Source: Rhodospirillales bacterium
GTDB lineage: Bacteria > Pseudomonadota > Alphaproteobacteria > Rhodospirillales > 2-12-FULL-67-15
Length of the DNA: 40,583 nucleotides
Direction of reading: 5' to 3'
Assembly (NCBI GenBank): GCA_016872535.1
Contig: VGZQ01000024.1
Coordinates: 1 to 40,583 of the forward strand
The position numbers were made by a program, and so were the translations under genes. The notes below the pieces were generated by a model. It was not told the origin of the DNA. It did no database searches and saw only the letters and a program-made list of their open reading frames with translations. Below, piece by piece: positions 23,790 through 33,182 of this stretch; position 1 is the first letter of the stretch, and each line of letters starts with the position of its first letter.

Positions 23790-24817
23790 ATGGCCGGCGA
23801 TCGCGTCCTGTTGCTCGAATCCGCGCGGGGCGAAGCGCTGTGGCCCCGGCCGCCGCGGTCGCTGATGGTGCTTGGCTTCGGCGCGGGAGCGTTCCTGCTT
23901 GTCTACCCATGGCTGTTCCCGTCGCCGTTCTCGCTCCATCTCATGATCATGGTGTTCCTCTACGCGTTGATGGCGCAGTCGTGGAACGTGATGGCGGGTC
24001 TTTCCGGGCAGATCAGCCTCGGCCATTCCATCTTCTTCGGCATGGGCGCTTACGCGTCGAGCGTGCTGTTCGCCAAGTACGGCATTTCGCCGTGGATCGG
24101 GCTCGTCGTCGGCATGGTCTTGTCCGCGCTCGCGGCCGCGGCGATCGGCGTGCCGACGCTTCGGCTCAAGGGCCACTACTTCGCGATCGCGACCTTGTTG
24201 ATCGGCGCCGGCGTGCAAATCGTCTTTTCGCGCTGGGAATGGGTGGGGGCGGCGTCCGGCCTCTATATCCCGATCGAGCGTACGTCGCCGTGGCTCTCTT
24301 TCCAGTTCCACGGGCCCAAGACGCCTTATTACTTTCTGACGCTCGCGCTGGTTGCCCTCGGCTACGGCCTGGTGTGGGCGCTGCGCCGCTCGCGCTTCGG
24401 CTTCCGACTGCAGGCCGTGCGCGACGAACCCGACGCGGCCGCCAGCCTTGGCGTCGCCGTTTCCGGCCACAAGGTCCTCGCCTTCATGCTGTCGGCGGCG
24501 ATGATGTCGGCGGCGGGAACCTTTTACGCCCAATACGTCCTGGTGCTCGATCCCGAGCGGCTGTTCTCGCTCGACATTTCCATCATCGTGCTGCTGATGA
24601 CGGTACTGGGCGGCTCCGGCACCCTGTGGGGGCCGGCGCTCGGCGCGGCGATTTTGGTGCCGCTTTCCGAATACAGCCGCATCTGGTTCGGCGGCACCGG
24701 GCGCACGGTCGATCTAATCGTCTACGGCATTTTGATCCTCTTGATCTGCATGTATCGTCCGCGCGGGCTCTTGAGCCTGCTCGACGAACGCTTGCGGCGC
24801 CGGTCGGGCGGGCGGCC

Positions 24818-24821
<4 letters not shown>
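23790..24821 (+). CDS. livM: Branched-chain amino acid-type ABC permease (LivM)
   Basis: A 343-residue inner-membrane permease with nine or ten hydrophobic segments. Typical LivM features are QSWNVMAGLSGQISLGHSIFFGMGAYASSVLF (about 66-96), PTLRLKGHYFAIATLLIG, the loop RFGFRLQAVRDEPDAAASLGV and LLMTVLGGSGTLWGPALGAAIL. It forms the channel with LivH. Its TGA overlaps the ATG of livG by four bases (ATGA). An arginine-rich C-terminus follows the last helix. Confidence 0.92.
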
Positions 24822-25535
<714 letters not shown>

Positions 25536-25546
<11 letters not shown>

Positions 25547-26243
25547 GGTCGAGAACCTCGACGTCGCCTACGGCGATTACCAGGTGATCTGGGACGTTTC
25601 GCTTACGGTCGCCGCCGGCGAATGCGTGGCGCTGCTCGGCCCCAACGGCTCGGGCAAGAGCACCGTGGTCAACGCGATCAGCGGCTTGGTCAAGGCGAAG
25701 GCGGGGCACATCCGTTTCGACGGCACGAGCCTGGTCGAACGTCCGACCCACCATCGTGCCGGCCTCGGCATCGCCCATGTGTTGGAGCGCCGCCGGGTGT
25801 TTCCGCATCTCACCGTGGCGCAGAATTTGCGCCTCGGCGCCTGGCATCCGGCGGCCAAGGCGTCGCGCGCCGCCGCCCTCGATCGGGTCTACCGGCTGTT
25901 CCCGCGTTTGGCCGAACGCGAGGACCAGATCGCGCGCACGCTGTCGGGCGGCGAACAGCAGATGCTCGCCGTCGGCCGGGGCCTGATGTCGGGGCCGCGC
26001 CTTCTGATGGTCGACGAGCCGTTCCTCGGCTTGGCGCCCCAGGTGATCGGGCAGATGCGCGCCATCTTCGCCGCCATCGCCCGCGAGGGCATCGCCATCC
26101 TGTTCATCGAGCAGAACGCGCGGCTCGCCCTTTCGATCGCCGCGCGCGGCTATATCTTGGAAAGCGGGCGGCTCGCGGCGGCGGGGCCGTCGCGCGAACT
26201 GCTCGACGGCCCGGAGCTCAGGCGCATCTTCCTCGGCGGCTAG
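25536..26243 (+). CDS. livF: Branched-chain amino acid-type ABC ATPase (LivF)
   Basis: A 235-residue ATPase, second nucleotide-binding subunit. Walker A is GPNGSGKST, the signature is LSGGEQQMLAVGRGL, Walker B with D-loop is LLMVDEPFLGLAPQV and the H-loop is FIEQNA, with glutamine in the usual LivF position. DVAYGDYQVIWDVSLTVAAGE is the standard LivF opening. The start overlaps the 3' end of livG. The 3' end overlaps the stop of the convergent TPR lipoprotein gene by four bases, so the unit ends here. Confidence 0.92.
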
Positions 26244-26926
26244 CGCTTCAATCGCGAGATCGCTTCCGCGATCTCGGGCGCCATCTTGGCGTGCGCGGGC
26301 TTGCCGGCGGCGAGTTCGCCGGCCTTGGTCCAGGCGGCCAGCGCCCGCTCCGGCATCTTGAGGGTTTCATAGAGCTTGGCCAGCCAGTAGTGGGCCTCGA
26401 CGCTGTCGGGCGCCTTTTGCGCCGCAGCTTCGAGGTTGAGCTTGGCGCGGTCGAGGCTCACCGGCGGCACGCCGGTCGATCCGTCGGGCAGCTTGCGCGG
26501 CATCATCGACACGCGGCCTTGCAGGATCATACCTTCGAGGTTGCCGGGATCGACCTCGGTCGCCTGGTCGGCCTCGGCGATCGCCTTGTCGATCTCGTCC
26601 CGTTCCAGGCGGGCGTAGGCGGCGGCGAGGTGCGGCCGAGGCGAGGTACGATCGATCTTCTTGGCCGCGTCGTAGGCGGCGAAGGCGTCGTCGTATTTCT
26701 TGAGCGCGCGGTAGGAATCGCCAAGTCCCATGCGCGCATCCAGCGAATCGCGGTTTATGTCGGCCGCTTTCTTGAATTCGGTTATCGCTTCCTCGTGCTT
26801 GCCTTGGGCGGCAAGCTCAGTCCCGGCCTTGACGTGGGCGGCAGCTTTTTCCTTGTTGCCCGGCCCGCAGGCGGCAAGCGCGAACACCACGACGAACGCG
26901 GCGGCGAAACGCGAAACGCGGATCAT
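26240..26926 (-). CDS. TPR-repeat lipoprotein
   Basis: A 228-residue predicted lipoprotein. The signal peptide ends in a lipobox (FALAAC, lipidated C20), followed by tetratricopeptide-type repeats: A-A-x-HVKAGTELAAQGKHEEAITEFKKA, DARMGLGDSYRALKKYDDAFAAYDAA, HLAAAYARLERDEIDKAIAEADQA, and a C-terminal pair around AHYWLAKLYETLKMPERALAAW. It would sit at the membrane or outer membrane as a protein-interaction scaffold. It lies 63 bases after the last phosphonate-transport gene on the same strand and could be read with it, but no functional link is evident. It converges with livF. Confidence 0.82.
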   Translation of the reverse strand: MIRVSRFAAAFVVVFALAACGPGNKEKAAAHVKAGTELAAQGKHEEAITEFKKAADINRDSLDARMGLGDSYRALKKYDDAFAAYDAAKKIDRTSPRPHLAAAYARLERDEIDKAIAEADQATEVDPGNLEGMILQGRVSMMPRKLPDGSTGVPPVSLDRAKLNLEAAAQKAPDSVEAHYWLAKLYETLKMPERALAAWTKAGELAAGKPAHAKMAPEIAEAISRLKR

Positions 26927-26989
26927 ATCTGGGCACCCCTGATCATGGCGCGGGGAGTATAGCCGAAGCCGCCGTCCGGTTGAAAAGTC

Positions 26990-27814
26990 TTAAATCACCC
27001 GCGCGCGCAATTTTTCGCAGATCCAATCGGACACGAACACCAAGACGAAGATGACCAGGATGCAGGTCGCGGTCTGATGGTACTTGAACAGCTTCATGGT
27101 CTGGATCAACGAAAAGCCGAGGCCGCCCGCGCCCACCAGCCCGAGCACGGTGGCCGAGCGGATGCTGACGTCGAGCCGGTAGATGGCGTAGGAAATAAAC
27201 GCGGGGATCACCTGGGGAATGATGGCGAACAGAATGATCTGCATCTTGGTCGCGCCGGTTGCCTGCAACGCCTCGACCTGGCCTTTGTCGACGCCCTCCA
27301 CTTCCTCGGCGCAGAATTTGGCGAGCATGCCGGTGGCATGCAGCGCGATCGCCAGCACCCCGGCGAAGGGGCCTAGGCCGACGGCGCTGACGAAGATCAG
27401 CGCGAACACCAATTCGTTGATGGCGCGAAGTGCGTTGAGGAAGATGCGCGTCGCGTGAAACACCACCGGGTGCGGCGTGGTATTGCCGGCACCCAGAATG
27501 GCGAGCGGGATCGACAACAGGATGGCGATCAGGGTGCCCCAGGCTGCGATCTGGATGGTCTCGATGGTGGCGTCGATCAGCAGTTGGGCGTAGCTGAGTT
27601 CGGGCGGAAACATGCGGGTGAGGAAATCCCACATGTAGGGCAGGCCCCGGACGATCGCGCCCGGGTTCATGCCGATCTGGTGGCCGGTGAACCAGAGGAC
27701 GGCGACGCACGGGATCGCCCAGATGACGGCGGTTCCCGCGCGCCGGCGGCGTTGGCGCGCCTCGCCCGCGAGCCCGGCAGCGACGGCGCGTTCGAAGGTG
27801 GTGGCGTCAGACAT
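26990..27814 (-). CDS. phnE: Phosphonate-type ABC transporter permease (PhnE), second copy
   Basis: A 274-residue membrane protein of the PhnE family, with about six hydrophobic segments. Characteristic features are RMFPPELSYAQLLIDATIETIQIAAWGTLIA, the AINELVFALIFVSAVGLGPFAGVLAIALH stretch, the coupling helix EGVDKGQVEALQATGATKMQIILF and VSIRSATVLGLVGAGGLGF. I prefer ATG 27814, whose ATGTCTGA overlaps the phnC stop by eight bases; ATG 27829 is the alternative. Two PhnE permeases in one operon, as here, are common and presumably form a heterodimeric channel with the copy at 28648. Confidence 0.92.
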   Translation of the reverse strand: MSDATTFERAVAAGLAGEARQRRRRAGTAVIWAIPCVAVLWFTGHQIGMNPGAIVRGLPYMWDFLTRMFPPELSYAQLLIDATIETIQIAAWGTLIAILLSIPLAILGAGNTTPHPVVFHATRIFLNALRAINELVFALIFVSAVGLGPFAGVLAIALHATGMLAKFCAEEVEGVDKGQVEALQATGATKMQIILFAIIPQVIPAFISYAIYRLDVSIRSATVLGLVGAGGLGFSLIQTMKLFKYHQTATCILVIFVLVFVSDWICEKLRARVI

Positions 27815-28631
27815 CGTCGCTACCGCCATTGTCGTTTCCGGCCGACCGCTCGCGATAATAGATGCGGTGGATCGCCTCGTCGGTCAGCTCGGCGGCCGAG
27901 CCGCGGAACACCACCGCGCCCCGGTTCATGCCGACGATGCGCTCGGCGAATTCGCGCGCGTAATCGACCTGGTGTAGGTTGCAGAGCACCGTGATGCCCA
28001 ATTCGTGCGTCACCTGCTTCAGGTAGCCGAGCACCTGGCGCGCGATCTTGGGGTCCAGGCTGGCGACCGGCTCATCGGCCAGGATCACCTGCGGCTGCTG
28101 CGCCAGCGCGCGGGCGATGGCGACGCGCTGCTGCTCGCCGCCGGAAAGGGTGTCGGCGCGCTGGAACGCCTTGTGGTCCATGTTGACCCGGGCCAGGCAT
28201 TCGATGGCGATGCGCTTGTCGTCCTGGGAGAAGTTGTAAAAAAGACTTCGCCATGTGCTGCGGTAGGCAAGCCGCCCGGTCAGCACGTTAGTCAGCACCG
28301 AAAGCCGCTTCACGAGGTTGAACTGCTGGAACACCATGCCGAAGCGGTGACGGATTTCGCGCAGGTTCTTGTTGGGGCCGGTGATCTCTTTGCCTTCGTG
28401 GATCACTTTGCCTTCGGTAGGCTCGACCAGGCGGTTGACGCAACGCATCAAGGTCGATTTGCCGGCGCCGCTCGGACCGAGGATGACCAAGAATTCGCCC
28501 TCGCTCACGTCGATGCTAACGTTATCGAGGGCCTTGATTCCGCCTTTGTAGGTCTTGGAAAGACCCTGGATCGACAATTCGGTCTTGCCGGTCTTGGGCC
28601 GGGTGGCGGTCTGGATGGCGACGGTGGTCAT
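27807..28631 (-). CDS. phnC: Phosphonate-type ABC transporter ATPase (PhnC)
   Basis: A 274-residue ATPase. Walker A is GPSGAGKST (about 49-57), the signature is [19 protein letters not shown], Walker B is [13 protein letters not shown] and the H-loop is [20 protein letters not shown] and the [26 protein letters not shown] stretch are PhnC hallmarks. The N-terminal tail of about 18 residues before [13 protein letters not shown] is a little longer than usual. ATG 28631 lies 16 bases after the upstream phnE stop. It energises import of the ligand delivered by PhnD (29581). Confidence 0.94.
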   Translation of the reverse strand: MTTVAIQTATRPKTGKTELSIQGLSKTYKGGIKALDNVSIDVSEGEFLVILGPSGAGKSTLMRCVNRLVEPTEGKVIHEGKEITGPNKNLREIRHRFGMVFQQFNLVKRLSVLTNVLTGRLAYRSTWRSLFYNFSQDDKRIAIECLARVNMDHKAFQRADTLSGGEQQRVAIARALAQQPQVILADEPVASLDPKIARQVLGYLKQVTHELGITVLCNLHQVDYAREFAERIVGMNRGAVVFRGSAAELTDEAIHRIYYRERSAGNDNGGSDDV

Positions 28632-28647
28632 GGTCCGGTTCCCGTGT

Positions 28648-29487
28648 TCAATAAATGCGGCTTCGGATGTAGGTCGAGGCCATGTCGATGACCGTGACCA
28701 TGCCGAGGATGATGAGCAGGATAAGTCCAACTTCGCGCCATTCGAACAGGCGGATCGCGGTCACCAGCTCGAAGCCGATGCCGCCGGCACCGACCATGCC
28801 GAGCACGGTCGCCGAGCGCACGCCGACTTCGAACCAATAGAGGTTGTAGGTGACGAACTGCGGCAGCGCCTGGGGCAGGATGGCGAACAGAATAACCTGC
28901 AGGCGGCTCGCGCCGGTCGCGCGCAACGCCTCGATCGGGCCGGGATCGACGTTCTCCATCGCCTCGGCATAGAGCCGGCCCAAAATCCCGCCGTAATTGA
29001 CGGCGAGCGCGAGCGCGCCGGGAAACGGCCCCAAGCCGACCGCGGCGACGAAGAAGATCGCCCAGATCAGTTCGGAAATGCTGCGCAAGAGGTTGAGCAC
29101 GGCCTTGGTCGCGTTGCGCACGACGGCCGAGCGCACCACGTTGCCGGCGGCGAGAATGCCGAGCGGCAGGCCGATCACCGCCGACAGGACGCTGCCCCAG
29201 ACCGCGATGTAGATGGTTTCGAGCGCGGGCTGCCACACGTTCTCGGCGAATTGCCATTTGGGCGGCCACATGCGCGCGAAGTATTCGCCGATGACCGGGA
29301 CCGCGCTGAACACCTCGCGCGGGCGCAGGTCGACTCCGTCGGCGGCCCAAGCGAGGAATCCGACGGCGGCCGCGACCCCGATCATATGCGGCAACCGCCA
29401 GCGCTTGCGTGCCGCGATTTCGGCCAGCACGCGCTCGACCGCGCGCGCTTGGCCGCCGCCCGCCTGGCTATTGGCCGAAACCGACAT
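28648..29487 (-). CDS. phnE: Phosphonate-type ABC transporter permease (PhnE), first copy
   Basis: A 279-residue PhnE-family permease, related to but clearly different from the copy at 26990. A charged N-terminus of about 35 residues precedes the first helix (IGVAAAVGFLAWA). Conserved segments are YFARMWPPKWQFAENVWQPALETIYIAVWGSVLSA, SISELIWAIFFVAAVGLGPFPGALALAVNY, the coupling helix ENVDPGPIEALRATGASRLQVILF and VGVRSATVLGMVGAGGIGFEL. ATG 29487 was chosen over a GTG at 29499; neither has a strong Shine-Dalgarno. It is separated from phnD by a hairpin. Confidence 0.92.
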   Translation of the reverse strand: MSVSANSQAGGGQARAVERVLAEIAARKRWRLPHMIGVAAAVGFLAWAADGVDLRPREVFSAVPVIGEYFARMWPPKWQFAENVWQPALETIYIAVWGSVLSAVIGLPLGILAAGNVVRSAVVRNATKAVLNLLRSISELIWAIFFVAAVGLGPFPGALALAVNYGGILGRLYAEAMENVDPGPIEALRATGASRLQVILFAILPQALPQFVTYNLYWFEVGVRSATVLGMVGAGGIGFELVTAIRLFEWREVGLILLIILGMVTVIDMASTYIRSRIY

Positions 29488-29524
29488 TCCCGTGGTCACG
29501 ATATTCCGCCCGAATCCGCGCCCT

Positions 29525-29567
29525 GAAAAAAGCGAACGGCGGACGGGCGCGTCGCCGCGCCCGTCCG
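29525..29567 (-). terminator. Hairpin between phnD and phnE (partial terminator/attenuator)
   Basis: A perfect 12-bp GC-rich stem (arms 29540-29551 and 29556-29567, four-base loop) is followed on the minus strand, eight bases on, by a run of six T. It lies 13 bases after the phnD stop. It probably terminates part of the transcripts so that the binding protein is made in excess over the permeases. Confidence 0.72.
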
Positions 29568-29580
29568 TCGCGCCCTCCGA

Positions 29581-30483
29581 TCACTTCATCTTGGTCAGGT
29601 CGAGCTTGAGGACGCTCGCGATCTCGCGGATCGAGTCGTAGTCCTTGTCGGTCGCGGGGTCGAAGCGCGCCACCGTGCCCATCTCGCCGAACGGCAGATT
29701 CTTCACTTCGGCGAACGCGTCGCGGATCTTTTTCTTGAGGTCGTCCGGCAGCGACTTGCGATAAAGCAACGGATCGTTCGGGATCGCCGCCGACGTCCAC
29801 ACCACTTTCAGGGTATTGCAATCGGCGAGGCCCTTGGCGCAACCGCGCTCGTAGATGCGGTCGGCGACCGCGCCGGCGTCGACCTTGCCGGTGCCGACGG
29901 AAACGATGGTCGCATCGTGACCGCCCGAATACATCACCTGCTTGAAATCCTTCTGCGGAACGATGCCGGCCTTGGCGAACGCCGCCGACGGCACCATCGA
30001 GCCCGAGGTCGAACCCGGATCGACGAAGGCGAAGGTGCGGCCCTTGAGGTCGGCGAGCGAATTGATGCCGCTATCCTTCTTGGCGATGATGATCGACTGG
30101 TAGCTCGGCTGCATGGTCCGGGCGACCACGGTGACCGCGAACGCCTCGACCGGCGCCTGGGTGGTCGCCAACACGTAGGAGAACGGCCCGAGCAGACCGA
30201 CGTCGACGTGACCCGAGCGGAACGCCTCGATGGTGGCGTTGTAGTCGGAGCCGACAAAGGTCTCGATCTTCATGCCCGTGTGCTTGGCGACGATGTCGAG
30301 GATCGCTTGCGATTGGCGCACCATGGCGCGCGAATCTTCCGCCGGGATGAAGCCGACCCGGAGCACGCCGGTCTTGGTCGGATCGTGGGCCTGCCGCTGC
30401 TGGGCCTCGGCCGTGGAGATCGCCGCGCTCGTCGCCATCAGGGCGGCGAGGGCGGAAAACGCCAGGGTTTTCGTTATCTTCAT
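29581..30483 (-). CDS. phnD: Phosphonate-type ABC transporter substrate-binding protein (PhnD)
   Basis: A 300-residue periplasmic receptor. The signal peptide covers residues 1-27 (ALAALMATSAAISTAEA). The PhnD fold is shown by LRVGFIPAEDSRAMVRQSQAI, IETFVGSDYNATIEAFRSGHVDVGLLGPFSYVLA, FVDPGSTSGSMVP (the Ser/Thr cluster that holds the phosphonate group) and MYSGGHDATIVSVGTGKVDAGAV. AGGAGATG precedes the ATG. It is followed by a hairpin, then phnE-phnC-phnE, and preceded by the two dehydrogenase genes and phnA, so phosphonate import is the likely role. Phosphite or phosphate esters are possible alternatives. Confidence 0.93.
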   Translation of the reverse strand: MKITKTLAFSALAALMATSAAISTAEAQQRQAHDPTKTGVLRVGFIPAEDSRAMVRQSQAILDIVAKHTGMKIETFVGSDYNATIEAFRSGHVDVGLLGPFSYVLATTQAPVEAFAVTVVARTMQPSYQSIIIAKKDSGINSLADLKGRTFAFVDPGSTSGSMVPSAAFAKAGIVPQKDFKQVMYSGGHDATIVSVGTGKVDAGAVADRIYERGCAKGLADCNTLKVVWTSAAIPNDPLLYRKSLPDDLKKKIRDAFAEVKNLPFGEMGTVARFDPATDKDYDSIREIASVLKLDLTKMK

Positions 30484-30578
30484 GTTGTCATCTCCTCTGC
30501 TAGAGCCTGCCTTTGCGAAATTGCGTCCCCGGTTCGGAGGGATTCCGTCCAGAGATCATCTTAAACGGTTTGGGCGGT

Positions 30579-32051
30579 TTACCACCGCAAGTTGACGTTC
30601 TTGATCTGGGTGTAGCTGAGCAGTTCCTCGAAGCATTCCTCCTGGCCGAGCCCGCTCTGCTTCCAGCCGCCGTAGGGCGCGCCGATGTAGCGCCCGTTGG
30701 AATTGATCCAAACGTAACCGACGTCGACCCGGTCGGCGGTTTCCATCGCCCGGCTGAGGTCGTTGGTCACGATTGCCGCGGTCAAACCGTACTCGACGCC
30801 GTTGACCTGCGACAGCATTTCGTCGAAGTCCGACCACGGCATGATCGACATGACGGGGCCGAAAATCTCCTCGCGGCCGATCTTCATGGCCGGCGTGACC
30901 TTGTCGAATACGGTCGGCGCGACGAAGTAGCCGTTATCGAGAGCGGCGTTCTTCGGCTTGCCGCCGCCGATCAGCAATTCGGCGCCTTCCTGCCTGCCGG
31001 ATTCGATGTAGCCCATGACGCGCTTGTACTGGCGTTCCGACACGATCGGCCCGAGTTCGTTCTCGTCGAGCCACGGAAACCCGACCGGCAGCGCTTCGGC
31101 GAGCTTGACCAGTTCGTCGCGCACCGGCTTATGCAACGATTCATGCACGAACACGCGCGAGGTCGAACTGCACGATTGCCCTTGGCGGTTGAGATTCATG
31201 CCCTTGACCGCGGCCGAGGCGGCTTTCTTCGGGTCGGCGTCGGGGAAGATGATGATCGGATTCTTGCCGCCGAGCTCAAGGGTGACGCGCTTCAGGCCGT
31301 CGGCGGCGTCGCGGGCGATGGCGCGGCCGGTCGGCACCGATCCGACGAAACCGACCCGGCTCACGTCCGGATGCTTGACCATGGCCGATCCGGTGGCGCC
31401 GTCGCCGGTGATGACGTTGACCACGCCGGGCGGAAAGAGGCCCTCGCACAGTTCGCCCAGCTTGAGGCTGGAGAGCGGCGACTGTTCGGAGCCCTTGATC
31501 ACCACGCAGTTGCCGGCGGCGAGCGGCGCCGCCGCCTTTTCGGCGCAGAAGCGGAACGGGTGGTTGAAGGGATTGATCTTGGCGACCACGCCGTAGGGCT
31601 GGCGGCGGGTGAAGTTGAGGTGGTTGGGCCCGTGCGAGGAGGTCTCGCCCTTGACCTCGGTGATGAGCCCCGCGAAGTACTCGAGCGAGTCGGCGGTCCA
31701 ATCCATGTCGCCGCGCATGCCCTTGGCGGCGTTGCCGGAATCGACCGCATCCATGAGGCCGAGATAGTCGCGGTTGTCGCGGATGCGCTTGGCGAGCGCC
31801 TTGAGCGCCGCCGCGCGCTCCTTGATGGTCGTTTGGCGCCACTGGGCGAAGGCTTTTTTCGCCGCCGCCACCGCGCGGTCGACATCGGCCGGGCCGGCGA
31901 GCGGCACGTCCGGCAGCCTGCGCCCGGTCGAGGGATTGACGTGGCTGATGGTGCGGCCGTCGGCGGCCGCTTCCCATTTGCCGCCGATGTAAAGACCGCG
32001 CGGGGTAAACCCGAGATCGGGTTCCTTGGGAGGCAAAGCGACTTTGTTCAT
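30579..32051 (-). CDS. phnY: Aldehyde dehydrogenase, probable phosphonoacetaldehyde dehydrogenase (PhnY-like)
   Basis: A 490-residue NAD(P)-dependent aldehyde dehydrogenase. Catalytic residues are visible: N163 in INPFNHP, E259 in LELGGKN and the nucleophile C294 in GQSCSSTS. The cofactor site has VGFVGSVPTGRAI. Context makes phosphonoacetaldehyde the likely substrate, oxidised to phosphonoacetate for PhnA at 33183: all the genes between phnA and phnE are co-directional and closely spaced. GAAGGAAAC supports ATG 32051. The gene follows the alcohol dehydrogenase by 13 bases. Betaine-aldehyde or lactaldehyde dehydrogenase would be the alternatives by sequence alone. Confidence 0.85.
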   Translation of the reverse strand: MNKVALPPKEPDLGFTPRGLYIGGKWEAAADGRTISHVNPSTGRRLPDVPLAGPADVDRAVAAAKKAFAQWRQTTIKERAAALKALAKRIRDNRDYLGLMDAVDSGNAAKGMRGDMDWTADSLEYFAGLITEVKGETSSHGPNHLNFTRRQPYGVVAKINPFNHPFRFCAEKAAAPLAAGNCVVIKGSEQSPLSSLKLGELCEGLFPPGVVNVITGDGATGSAMVKHPDVSRVGFVGSVPTGRAIARDAADGLKRVTLELGGKNPIIIFPDADPKKAASAAVKGMNLNRQGQSCSSTSRVFVHESLHKPVRDELVKLAEALPVGFPWLDENELGPIVSERQYKRVMGYIESGRQEGAELLIGGGKPKNAALDNGYFVAPTVFDKVTPAMKIGREEIFGPVMSIMPWSDFDEMLSQVNGVEYGLTAAIVTNDLSRAMETADRVDVGYVWINSNGRYIGAPYGGWKQSGLGQEECFEELLSYTQIKNVNLRW

Positions 32052-32064
32052 GGGGGTGTTTCCT

Positions 32065-33162
32065 TCAGGGGACGATGGCCGCGCGCAGCACGGAGCGTTC
32101 GGCGGCGCGCTTGATGGCGACGCCGACCTGGTCGAGCGGGAACTTGGCGTCGACCAGGGCGTGGAACGGAAACCGCGTGCGGTTGGCGGCGACGAAATCG
32201 AGCGCCTCGATCAGGTGGCGCGGATGGTAGTTGTGGACGCCCTTGAGCGTGACCAGCTTGCGGAGGATGAGGTTGGCGTCGATGCGGACGTAGGCCTCGG
32301 GATTGACGAGGCCGCCCAGCACGTAGCGTCCGCCGACGCGCACCATCTTGAGGCCGGACGGGATCACCTCGGGCGAACCGCACACCTCGATCACCGCGTC
32401 GGGGCCCTCGGGCGGGCAGAGCGCGCGCACCTTCTTGACCAGGTCGTCCTCGCCCATCGCACCCGGATCGAAGGCGGCGTCGACGCCGAATTTCATCGCC
32501 AGCACGCGCCGCGCCGCGACCGTGTCGAGGCCGATCACCAGGCGCGCGCCGCGGGCCTTGGCGATGGCCGCGCCGTAGAGGCCGAGGAGCCCCAGGCCCT
32601 GCACCACCACCGCCTCGCCCATGCCGATCCCGGCCGCCTCGGTGACCGAAATCATGGTGGCGACGCCGCAATTGACCGGGGTCGCTTCCTCGTCGCTCAT
32701 GTCGGCGGGCAGCTTCAGGATCCAGGATTGCGGCAGGATGTAGCAGTATTCGGCGAAGCCGCCGTGGAAATGCGGGTCGTCGCTGACCGCCATGTGCCCA
32801 TATTTCTCGACGCCGGGCGACTTCTGCGGGATGTCGAGCACCTCGGTGTAGTAGTTGGGGCCGCGAATGAAGAATTCGCTCCAGGTGATGCGGTCGCCGA
32901 CCGCGAGTTTGTCGCCGCGCATGTCTCGGTCGATGTTGGAGCCGAGCTCGACGATGGTGCCGATGATCTCGTGGCCGAGCACACCGGGGCACGGGTTCGG
33001 CCGCCGCCCCTCGTAGGAGTGGATGTCGGAACGGCAGATGGTCGACATGCGGATTCGCACCAGCACCTCGTCCGGCCGGGTCGGGCGCAAGGGAAATTCG
33101 CGCACAACGAACGGCTGGTTGGGTGCGTCGTACACGGCGGCCTTGCCGCGGGCGGGTTTCAT
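32065..33162 (-). CDS. Zinc-type alcohol dehydrogenase, phosphonate-associated (HpnZ-like)
   Basis: A 365-residue medium-chain dehydrogenase. Catalytic zinc ligands are C43 (STICRSDIH) and H64-E65 (VLGHEIIG), and the Rossmann motif is GLGLLG (189-194). The lobe that normally carries four structural-zinc cysteines reads WSEFFIRGPNYYTEVLDIP and contains none, so the structural zinc appears to be lost. MDR proteins are recurrently found in phosphonate catabolic operons (the HpnZ group). Here it lies between phnA and the aldehyde dehydrogenase, with gaps of 20 and 13 bases, so it probably oxidises a phosphonate alcohol to the aldehyde used by the next enzyme. The substrate is inferred from context. 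Confidence 0.85.
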   Translation of the reverse strand: MKPARGKAAVYDAPNQPFVVREFPLRPTRPDEVLVRIRMSTICRSDIHSYEGRRPNPCPGVLGHEIIGTIVELGSNIDRDMRGDKLAVGDRITWSEFFIRGPNYYTEVLDIPQKSPGVEKYGHMAVSDDPHFHGGFAEYCYILPQSWILKLPADMSDEEATPVNCGVATMISVTEAAGIGMGEAVVVQGLGLLGLYGAAIAKARGARLVIGLDTVAARRVLAMKFGVDAAFDPGAMGEDDLVKKVRALCPPEGPDAVIEVCGSPEVIPSGLKMVRVGGRYVLGGLVNPEAYVRIDANLILRKLVTLKGVHNYHPRHLIEALDFVAANRTRFPFHALVDAKFPLDQVGVAIKRAAERSVLRAAIVP

Positions 33163-33182
33163 GGCGGTCGTGGTCTCTTCCC

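Noticed and set aside
26240-26926. TPR lipoprotein as part of the phosphonate pathway
   Set aside because: It is on the same strand just after phnE, but nothing in its sequence relates to phosphonates. Co-transcription alone would not establish a role.
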